Source of the DNA: Galeopsis tetrahit
Taxonomy: Eukaryota > Streptophyta > Magnoliopsida > Lamiales > Lamiaceae
Length of the DNA: 64,000 nt
Direction of reading: 5' to 3'
Assembly: GCA_963675135.1 (NCBI GenBank)
Contig: OY776131.1
Location: 35,487,381-35,551,380 of the forward strand
Part shown: positions 55,310 to 64,000 of the stretch, piece after piece
Numbering within the stretch: position 1 is the first letter of the stretch
How the letters are laid out: every line of letters starts with the position of its first letter
Program-made: the position numbers and the translations under genes
Notes under the pieces: model-generated
Databases searched by the model: none
The model's input: the letters and a program-made list of their open reading frames with translations, nothing else
What the model was told of the DNA's origin: nothing

Positions 55310-58300
55310 GGTTGATATGTTGGAACGCACGTGGTATATGTAGTGCACGTGCGTTCAGTAAGCTTAGGATGTTGGTATCTATGCATCGTCCTACTTATTT
55401 CTTTGTGTCTGAATCGAAATGTAACTCAGCCTACGCTGAGATCCTTAGGGTTCGTCTAGGGTTTACTAATGTATTTTGTGTTAATGCGTGTGGTCATGCT
55501 GGAGGCCTTGTCTTTTTCTGGAATGAAAGTGATGTTTCAGTGTTGTCGTATTCTTTAGGCCATGTTGATTGTCTGATTAAGGATTCAATTGGTTTTTGGC
55601 GTTTTACTGGGTTTTATGGACATTCAATTCCTCGGCAAAGGTCTGCTTCATGGCAACTTCTTAAAAGGCTCAAGAATTATACTCCAAATCTTCCACTTTC
55701 TTGGTTGATAGGGGGTGATTTCAATGAAATTCTACATAACCATGAGAAGAAAGGTGGAGTGCAAAAACAGAATAACAACATTGCATTATTCCAAGATGTT
55801 TTAATTCACAATGAGCTGCAAAGTCTTAAGATGTCAGGTTCTAAATTCACTTGGCACAATAGGAGAAAGGGGACTTATTACATTAAGGAAAAATTGGACA
55901 GATTCCTAGCTAATGAGGGTTGGATGGACTTATGTGCATTCTTTGAAGCATCAACTCTTAGCTTCATGGGGTCGGATCACAAGCCAATTATGCTCTATTT
56001 TGAGGCACACAAATTGAGTAATTCAAGAGGAAACGAGGCTAGACCTTTTCTGTTTGAGAATTATTTGATGAAAGAGCCTGATTTTGAGAAGGTTATGGGA
56101 ATTGCTTGGGACAAGTCTAGCTCTAATTTACCACTAAAGGAAAATATGAATGAGTGTGGTGCAATGCTAAATGAATGGGCGAAGAATAAAGGGGGAACGT
56201 TGAGCCACAGAGTCAAACATGCATAACAACAAATTGATGATCTTTTGGATAATGATGCTTGTATTCCGAATATGGAAAAAGTGGGTGAGTTGGAGGCGGA
56301 ATTAGCAAAACTTAACACTCAAGAGGAATGGTTTTGGAAGCAAAGAGCTAGGGTGGCTTGGATGCAGGAGGGGGATCGTAATACAAAATTTTCCCATTCT
56401 CGAGCTAATCAAAGGAAAAGGAGAAACACAATTCAAAGAATACAAGATATGAGTGGACAATGGAAGAGTTCTAAGACTGAAATTGCCAAAGCTTTCAAGG
56501 ATTACTTTAAGTCAGTGTTCTCGTCAAGTTATCCTTCGAATGATGATATTAGGAGGGCTACTCAATGCATAAAGGCCAAGGTTACAGTGGAGAGTGCACA
56601 AGCTTTATCAACTCCTTTTACATATTTGGAGGTTTCAAAGGCAATGAAGGATTTGTCCCCTTGGAAAGCGCCGGGTCCGGATGGCTTTCCAGCATCATTT
56701 TATCAACAAAATTGGAAGGTTATTGGTGAAGATGTCTCAAAAGCAATACTGGAGATTCTTAATGGAGAAGGTGATATTTCAAACTGGAATCATACAGTAA
56801 TTTCTCTTATCCCTAAAATGAAGACTCCTATTAATCCACAGCATTTTAGACCTATTAGTCTTTGCAATGTGTTTTATCGTATTCTTGCTAGAACAATGAC
56901 TAATAGGTTGAAGGGTATTCTTGGGGATTTGATAGATCAACATCAAAGTGCTTTTGTGCCTGGGAGAATTATCACTGACAACATCTTGGTGGCTTATGAA
57001 GGTATGCACTTTTTGAAGTCATCAAAGAGTAAAGTTGGATATGGGGCCTTGAAATTGGATATGAGTAAAGCCTATGATAGGATTGAATGGTCTTTCTTGT
57101 TGGTAATTCTTAGAGTTATGGGTTTTCCAGAAAAATGGGTGCAGCTTGTTTGGAAATGTGTGTCAACTGTGTCCTATTCTATCAAGATTAATGGCTCATT
57201 TCCAGACAGTTTTTCTCCAACTAGAGGCTTGAGACAAGGTGATCCCTTATCACCATATCTTTTTGTTCTGTGTGCTCAAGCTTTCTCATCAATGCTCTCT
57301 TCGATGATTGAGGTAAAGCAAATATCAGGCATTAGAGTTGCTAGAAATGCTCCTATCCTATCCCATCTTTTCTTTGCGGATGATAGTATCTTGTTTTTCA
57401 AAGCATCAAAACAGGAAGCACAAGCTGTGGCTAATTGTATTTATGTGTATGAAAAAGCATCCGGCCAGCTAGTGAATAGAGAAAAGTCATCCATCATGTT
57501 TAGCCCATTGACATCTCAGAGCAATGTTGAGCAATCCAAGCTAATTCTTGGGATAAGATCCTCTCAAGGGCATGATCTCTATCTAGGACTCCCTACTGTA
57601 ATTCCAAAAGCCAAGAGGTATAAATTTGGATATCTCACTGATAGAATTCGTGACAAGGTTTTATCTTGGAAGCATAAATCTTTTTCTGAAGGAGGAAGGG
57701 AAGTTTTGATTAAAGCAGTATTGCAAGCCACTGTTTCTTATGCAATGTCCTGTTTTCGAGTTCCGGCTACAGTATGTTCGGATATGGAAAAAATTATAGC
57801 AGGCTTTTGGTGGGGTGATAATGAGGTGAATAGGAAAAAGCATTGGAGAAAGTGGTTGGACTTATGCAAGCCAAAACATGATGGAGGGTTGGGATTTAGA
57901 AGCCTGGTTGTTTTCAACAAGGCTCTGTTGGCTAAACAACTCTGGGGAATTATTACCAAGCCACATACTTTGTTGGGAAGGATTTTTCAGTCGAAATACA
58001 TTAAAGGTCTGAGCCTTTCTGATATTGAGATTGGTTCTAACCCCTCTTTTGTTTGGAGATCATTGTACTGGAGTAAGGAATTATTGGAAGAAGGTGCAAG
58101 ATGGAGAATTGGTAAGGGCAGTGGGATTCATCTATTCAAAGACAGATGGGTAAGGGGTCTTGAGGGAGGCAGGATCTGTTCTCGATTGGCTAGTGCTTCA
58201 TATGTTGATAGATTCTTACTTGCAAATGGAAGCTGGAATGAAGGGCTTATTAGGCAAGCATTCTTTGCATATGAAGCTGATCAGATATTAAATACTCCTA

Positions 58301-59439
58301 CTTTTGGCATTCAAGAACTGGACCAAATTTTTTGGCCTTACGCTTCCACTGGTACATATTCTGTGGCTTCAGGGTATATCAAAGCATTTGAAGGTTATAC
58401 TATGGAAAAGGGGCATAAGATGGGAGGATCTTCAAACACTAATTTGTACCGGAAAATCTATGAGTCGATTTGGAAACTTCAGGTACCTCTGAAAGTTCGA
58501 ATTTTCTGCTGGAAGATAGCCCAGAACATGATTTCATCGGAAGGTAATCTTGCTCTTCATCATGTGCCAATTAGTTCGATTTGCAGGTGTTGTGGGTCTT
58601 TCATGGCAGATACAATGCATTGTGTGTTTAATTGTTTTTTTGCAAAAAGAACCTAGAAAGATGCTGGTCTTTGGAGTGGTATCTGTAATGCAACGAAATG
58701 GGATGGCATGGATTTTATTGCTTGGTGTGTGCAACATCTGCAAATGGAGGAGATGGCACTGGTGGCTATGATTGCTTGGGCCATATGGAAAGGAAGATGT
58801 GATTATACGCATCAGGAAATTCAAAGTAATAGCAAGGTGGATAGACAAATGAAGTTTGATGTCAATTGGGCTATATCTTACTTGACGGATTTTCAAAGCA
58901 TGAAGAGCATAAGTAACACAAAGGCGGATTTCATTTCCAAACAAAAGGAGCTCTTCACCAGCCATTGGAATGGTTCTTTGCTATACACAGATGCAGCCTT
59001 CAACGAGGAAACAGATTTCTTTGCTGCAGGATGGGTGGTCATCGGAAAGTGTAATACAATCATATATGCTGGAGCTGAAAGAATGGACCATCCGGGCTCG
59101 GTTTGTGGAGCAGAACTTAAGGCTGTTTTGTTGGGTATTAAAAAATGTATGAGCCGTAATATTGCGGTCAAAGCTATTCGTACGGACTCTATGAATGCTA
59201 TTAAGGCCATTCAGACTGATGAACACTTGGGAGTGATGGAGTCTAACGTAGCAAAGGAGGTTAAGGCGATTCTTCGAAAGCTTTTGATTTGGGATTGCCA
59301 ACAGGTACCTCGAGAATATAATCAAATTGCACATGATCTAGCAAAAAGTACTAGTTTCACTTCATATCCTCAGGATTGGAATGAAGATGAGTGCCCACAA
59401 TGTTACAAGGATTTGCTTGCTCTTTACTCTTTTGTTTGA
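55306..59439 (+). pseudogene. LINE ORF2 (endonuclease, RT, RNase H) with two stops
   Basis: A single 1,377-codon frame interrupted by TAA at 56224-56226 and TAG at 58654-58656. Apurinic-like endonuclease first (ICWNARG near residue 5, SESK near 35, GGDFNEIL at 135-142, SDHKP at 223). Then the reverse transcriptase (FRPISLCNVFYRILA, LKLDMSKAYDRIEW, RQGDPLSPYLF and catalytic FADD near 690), a zinc-type region (CRCCGSFMADTMHCVFNC), and an RNase H domain (YTDAAF with Asp near 1229, GAELKAVLLG, TDSMNAIKAI). Each stop could arise from one substitution; no frameshift is needed. It would nick the target and copy the RNA by target-primed reverse transcription. Confidence 0.87.
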
Positions 59440-59490
59440 GAGTATGTATTTTGTATCCCTTGTAAAGTTGTCCAAAAAAAAAAAAAAAAA

Positions 59491-60440
59491 CTACAAAAAA
59501 TGCCTCAATTAGAGACCAAAATTTTGAGACCGACATAAATCAGTCTCAAATAGAGACTGATTTGAGACTGATCGGAAAAAAGTTCAAGTTTTGAGACTGT
59601 TTTTAGTTCGATCTTTAATATTATGTTTTCAGACCGCTTAGAGACCGAATTTTGATATCTAAATCGAAATTAAAATTTTGATTTTGAATTTTGTTTAGAG
59701 ACCGACAATTAAGTCTTTAATTGGTATCAAAAATTCTGAATCCCAAAATTTTAATTGACTAGCAATTTTGACCGCTCGTTTAGAGACTGTTTTCAGTTCG
59801 GTCTTTAATATTATGTTTTTCAGACCACTTAGCCACCGAATATCAGTCTCTAAATCGAAATTAAAATTCTGATTTTGAATTTTAATTGGAGACTAAAAAT
59901 TCAGTCTTTTATTGGTATAAAAAATTTTGATAGGTTGTTTTATACGTATGTGAATCGATCACTTACCGTCAAGATCGAGCGAGAATCCTTTAAATTCGAA
60001 CAAAGTATCCACATCCGAAAAAGATTATTTTACTACACTATCTAAATCCGTGGAATCTTTCACTACCTCCTCTAAATCAACTGAACCAGACACTACGATC
60101 TCTAAATCAATTGAATCATGCACTACGATCTCTAAATCAATTGAATTGGCCACTATCGTCTCCACTTCCAACGAATCGGGCTTTATGACTTTATTCGAGA
60201 TGGAGGAATCAAATTTAGGAGAAGAGAAATATTTGCGCATCGTTGGGAGAGACAAATCAGATTGGCGATTATATGTATATTTTAAGAGATATGAATAATA
60301 TTTAAAGATACAAATCTTTAAAATATTATCCCTAATATTGTATATATAGATAATTTTAAACAGTAGAGACCGATTTTTCGGTCCCAAATCAGGCGGTTGT
60401 GTTTAGAGACCGATTTTTGCGGTCTCAAATCGGTATCACA
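59491..60440. mobile_element. CACTA-like transposon end with GAGACCG repeats
   Basis: Directly after the LINE tail the sequence reads CTACAAAAAATGCC, which looks like a CACTACAAAAA terminus lacking its first bases. Many GAGACCGA/TCGGTCTC motifs in both orientations follow, as in CACTA subterminal regions. Two roughly 100-bp blocks (about 59596 and 59784, GAGACTGTTTTNAGTTCG...) form a diverged direct repeat. Similar motifs return at 60364-60440 and 62780-62990. No transposase is visible. Confidence 0.5.
60054..60173 (+). repeat. 30-bp minisatellite, coding-like
   Basis: About four copies of a 30-bp unit (ACTACGATCTCTAAATCAAT... type). Open in both a plus-strand frame (SKSIE.xTTI repeats) and a minus-strand frame, because the unit is a multiple of three. 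Neither resembles a known protein, so I call only the repeat. Confidence 0.65.
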
Positions 60441-61164
60441 TCCCACCAACTTCTAAATAGGTCATTCCTTGATTTTCCTCTCCAATATCAATTCGTTTCG
60501 AATTCAACGTAAGGTTTCTCATATTTCTCAAATTAATTAATTTATGAAGTGTTCACATTATTGTTTTCTCACATTTCTCAAATTAATTAATTTATGAAGT
60601 GTTCACATTATGATGATTTTCTTTTAATGTATATTATATCATATAATTAATAGATATGTATAATAGTAGTAAATAATATAGACCAGGGACATTGTTATCT
60701 TCATAAATCAAATACTAGTACGCAAGGGAACGGTTGAACAAATTTTGTTTATTATTTATGTTTTTTTTTATGCAGAGTTTTTATATTTTCTCACTTTGTC
60801 GACGTTTAATTGATTTATTGAATGAGTTATCAAAACATTTAATGAGGTTGTAATGAATGAAATTCTAATTTGATAACAAAAGTCTATATTCTAAAATGTT
60901 GTTTTGGCAATGAGATTAATTTTTATTTTGTAGAGAAGAGATTAATTTTAATTTTGTGGAGAAGAAATTAATTTTAATTTTGTGGAGAAGAGATTCTGAG
61001 AAAAAATTAATGGCAATGGAAATATGAGAAAAGATTAATGACGTGTGTGATTTGATTGAAATAATATTAAATTAAATGTAAAAAAGATTTTACAATTTTA
61101 ATAGAGATAAAATAAAATATTAATATGACATTAAATTCAAATTAAATATAAATAAAAACTAATT
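60441..61164. other. AT-rich DNA with short tandem duplications
   Basis: Holds a 50-bp tandem duplication at 60518-60617 (CTCAAATTAATTAATTTATG core) and three copies of a roughly 27-bp unit at about 60912-60990 (GAGATTAATTTTAATTTTG type). No gene. Confidence 0.6.
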
Positions 61165-62442
61165 TGTTGGGATATGAATCCTAGACAAGTCCTAAATGAT
61201 GAAAAGATAAGATGAAGTTTTGATAAGCCAAAAGTGGTTTGAATGTTTTCTAAGTGTTGACTAATCTAGTCTAGTTGAGTTGAAGTCATCTTGAACAGAT
61301 CAGTAGAAGTTCACATAAAAGATAAGTGTTGTTTATATTTAAAAGATAAGTACGTTTTATAAGTACTTCATATATGTGTTCTTCTTAGTTTGTTATTGAG
61401 CTATAATTGTTGTATAGAGCTCATGATATTTTCTATGTAATAGATAGATTTGTTGTATAGTTCATAAGTTGACTAAGCTTGTATTATAAAAGCTTAATGT
61501 AATGTAATAGTCTTGTTAGGACTAGATTAGTTCTATTAGAGTCTACTGCACAAGAAGAGAAGACCAGTCTACTACTCAAGACAGATGGACTACAAGACCA
61601 GTACATACTAGACTACACAAGACAAGTCAACATGAAGTTAGTTACAAAAGCGCATATAAAGATAAGGATTAAAGAAGTTAGTTATGGAATAACTAATTCG
61701 TAACAGAAACGCGTGGATTGATAAGAAGATTCAGTTGAAGGTAGTTATCAAGAAAAGTTGGTTACAACTAACTAAGTTCTTGATGTTTACAAATACTTCA
61801 TGATGGTGATCATTTGAAGACTACTGTTACTGCAACTACGCATACTGAAACTTGATACTGAAGCATATTAAAGCTACATACTGAAGATTACTCTCAGAGT
61901 GCATTGAAGATTCAGAAAGAAGCCAGAAGACGAAGTCATATTCAGAAGGCTGCTACTGAAGATAGAGAAGTTTTATTTTGTTGTTTTATCAAGTTGCTAG
62001 ATACTTGTTAAATTTCTAGTTAGATCGTAGATATATCTGGTGATATTTCTGTTGAAGATCTAAGTCTTCTTCTTGGGACTTAAAAGACAGGAACTACACT
62101 TTGTACTCGTGTTGAAGAGTTTAGTGGAAAATATCACAACTGGGATTGTGAGAGTGGACGTAGACAAGTTGTCGAACCACTATAAATCTTTGTGTGTTGA
62201 TTTACTGTTTTAAGTTGTTTTAATTGCTTAACTGTTTAATTACTTAACTGGACTTGACTAGTTGAGTATAGAACAGAGTTCTCGATAATAAGTTGAGTAT
62301 AATCTTGAATTGGGCTCATTGTTACTTTGATCATTTCCGCATTACGTATTCTGATATATCGAAAGATTTTTGAAAAGTCTATTCACCCCCCTCTAGACAT
62401 TTTCACTAGCTTACTCGATATCAACTCAACTTGGGACCAACA
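61165..62442 (+). mobile_element. B-prime-type solo LTR
   Basis: 1,278 bp, TGTTGGGATATG...GGGACCAACA, flanked by a perfect TAATT duplication (61160-61164 and 62443-62447). Closest to the B-prime LTR, with its own indels. It keeps the TTGGTTACAACTAACTAA motif (about 61760), but the TATAAATA box has changed to a GTTTACAAATA-type sequence. No internal region remains. Confidence 0.88.
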
Positions 62443-62710
62443 TAATTTATTGGTGTGGGCATGCCACCTAGACGGTGTACACTATTTTTAATGCCCACCG
62501 ATGGGCTCTATATCATTTTTGATTATATACAATAAATAAATTAATTATATATGTATATAATTAATTTTAAAAGTTACACAAGAAAATTACTTGTCAAAGT
62601 GGTAGGTGCCCATTACTGGGTACCCATCCACCAGGGATCAATTCCCACAAAAGCCAAAATAAAATGGTCATTTAAATAAAGTGGTTGTGGGTTGCTGGGT
62701 CAGGTTAGGG

Positions 62711-63074
62711 GTGGGTGTGGGTAAATAAAGAGGGTGTGGGTGTCGGTTGCTAGGTCGGGTTTGTATTTTATTATTTAGAGACCGAATATTCGGTCCCTAA
62801 TTATATAGACTAGAGATCGATTTGTGGTCTCGTAGAGTCGCGTTGTCCAGCCATCTCGAGCCTAGCCCTATCGCCGTCATCACGCCACGAAAGTGGGTGT
62901 GGGTAAATAAAGAGGGTGTGGGTGTCGGTTGCAAGGTCGGGTTTGTATTTTATTATTTAGAGACCGAATATTCGGTCCCTAATTATATAGACTAGAGATC
63001 GATTTGTGGTCTCGTAGAGTCGCGTTGTTCACAGCCATCTCTAGCCTAGCCCTATCGCCGTCATCACGCCACGA
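62711..63074. repeat. 182-bp tandem duplication
   Basis: Two copies (62711-62892 and from 62893), both starting GTGGGTGTGGGTAAATAAAG and including GAGACCGAATATTCGGTC. Few differences, so recent. The region upstream (62448-62710) has no gene. Confidence 0.75.
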
Positions 63075-63177
63075 CGTCTCTTTGCTCCCGCCGCGATCGC
63101 GATTATCATCTCTAGCCTAGCCCTATCACCGTCATCACGCCACGATGTCTCTTTGCTCCCGCCGCGATCGCGATTAT
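63036..63177. repeat. 71-bp tandem duplication
   Basis: Two copies (63036-63106 and 63107-63177) starting CATCTCTAGCCTAGCC and ending GCGATCGCGATTAT, with two visible substitutions. It overlaps the end of the 182-bp duplication. Confidence 0.75.
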
Positions 63178-63448
63178 TAGGGTGAAAATGGGTTGGTGTT
63201 TTTTTTTGGTTATTTATTAGTGAAGAATGATTATTGGGGGTGAAAAATGAGTTGATTTTTTTGTTATTTTGGTGAAGAATGTAGAAAAAGTGCAATTGTT
63301 TTTGGTCATTTTGATTTTTTTTTTTTCGATTTCTTGCATTTTTTCGTAATTTATTTCCAAAATCTTTATACTTCGATTTTTTTCCTAGGATATGCTGCTT
63401 TTTCAGATTTTTTTTCAATATATTTCTCAAATTCGTGATTTATTTTGA

Positions 63449-63491
<43 letters not shown>

Positions 63492-64000
63492 GTTGATTGT
63501 GTTATACTTTGTGTAAATTAATAAAATGGTAAAAAAAATATGGCAAATACTTTATGTGTACCAGTTACATACATGTAACTGGATCTAATTTTCTATTTAC
63601 CCTCTTTTTTTAAATAAATTCACACTCCCTTCTTTTAGGCACTTATGTGTACAATTGTTACATATATGTAACTAAATTCAATTTATTAGTTATTTACCCT
63701 CTTTTTTATTAACTTCACTCCCAATTTTTAAAAAAAAGAAAACTACATGTAAAAAACTATATTACCATTTTATCAATTAAATTAAAATACAACTCATTAA
63801 AATTATAATTATACACCGACTATCGAGTCACCAATGAATCACCACGAAGTCAAATATTACTCTATTTTTTTAACTTTCAAAAAATAAATATAAAAAAAAA
63901 ACAACGAATATAAAAAAAATATGAAACTTAAAAATAAAATTATGAAATAAAAATTTCAGTTTTTTTTTTTTAAAATGACCAAAATTTAGGGAAAAAATAC
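63178..64000. other. AT-rich DNA with (TA)n and a diverged direct repeat
   Basis: A TA microsatellite runs at 63453-63487. A roughly 90-bp direct repeat occurs at about 63553 and 63643 (TTATGTGTAC, GTTACATA.ATGTAACT, TTTACCCTCTTTTTT). No gene; a 129-codon Lys/Asn-rich minus-strand frame here is low complexity. Confidence 0.5.

Larger units (their letters stand above)
53213..59490 (+). mobile_element. L1-type LINE, near full length
   Basis: 5' untranslated region, ORF1, ORF2 and a 17-A tail (59474-59490) preceded by GTAAAGTTGTCC. Domain order (endonuclease, reverse transcriptase, zinc region, RNase H) is typical of plant L1 lineage elements that acquired an RNase H. I could not find the matching target duplication, so the 5' boundary is only approximate (after the Stowaway MITE). 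ORF2 has two stops, so this copy cannot move on its own. Confidence 0.85.

Noticed and set aside
60025..60387. 120-codon minus-strand frame
   Set aside because: Arises from the 30-bp minisatellite; no domain.
63041..63430. 129-codon Lys/Asn-rich minus-strand frame
   Set aside because: AT-rich low-complexity DNA overlapping tandem duplications.

Overview
The window is nuclear DNA of a eudicot plant, and almost all of it is transposable elements. I infer an asterid, perhaps Lamiales, only from the overall repeat flavour and with low confidence. The kingdom call rests on Ty1/copia elements of the Sirevirus (SIRE/Maximus) type primed by initiator tRNA-Met, an L1-type plant LINE with DUF4283-like ORF1 and an RNase H tail, Stowaway MITEs, CACTA-like repeats and an intronless dirigent gene. 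I saw no tRNA, rRNA, CRISPR or bacterial feature.

Positions 1-42720 are a nest of Sirevirus-like elements. I call the families A, B and B-prime. Element A (34-14824) has a complete 5' LTR, a broken gag, a pol split by an unrelated solo LTR, a third ORF with one nonsense codon, and a 3' LTR cut short after 464 bp. Element B (14828-about 42720) follows directly. Its leader holds an A-family solo LTR, its gag, pol and third ORF are decayed, and its third ORF is split by element B-prime (25670-39105). B-prime is nearly intact: near-identical LTRs, GATAC target duplications, open gag and open third ORF, but one nonsense codon in pol. Each element has LTR - tRNA-Met primer site - gag (zinc knuckle plus coiled coil) - pol (protease, integrase, reverse transcriptase, RNase H) - spacer with extra polypurine tracts - a roughly 1,230-1,245-codon third ORF - polypurine tract - LTR. 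A and B-prime are younger than the B copy they sit in.

Positions 42721-53210 are a mosaic of small repeats around two host-derived loci: a broken ARIADNE-type RBR E3 ligase copy (minus strand, 44803-45541) and an apparently intact dirigent gene (minus strand, 48447-49022). The repeats are a foldback element with four hairpins, three arrays of one roughly 45-bp satellite-like unit, three Stowaway-type MITEs, a 0.74-kb inverted-repeat element, a minus-strand non-LTR insertion with 17-bp target duplications, and a tiny poly(A) retro-insertion.

Positions 53213-59490 are a plus-strand LINE with ORF1 and ORF2 overlapping by ATGA; ORF2 carries two nonsense codons. From 59491 to the end lie CACTA-like GAGACCG repeats, several tandem duplications, a B-prime-type solo LTR (61165-62442, TAATT duplications) and AT-rich DNA.

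The most unusual signals are: the same A-in-B insertion junction occurring twice (positions 29-34 and 16118-16123), which points to a segmental duplication inside the nest; and the large third ORF shared by all three elements, preceded in each by MSA-like AACGG motifs and, in A, a TATA-like box, as if it were a separately transcribed gene.
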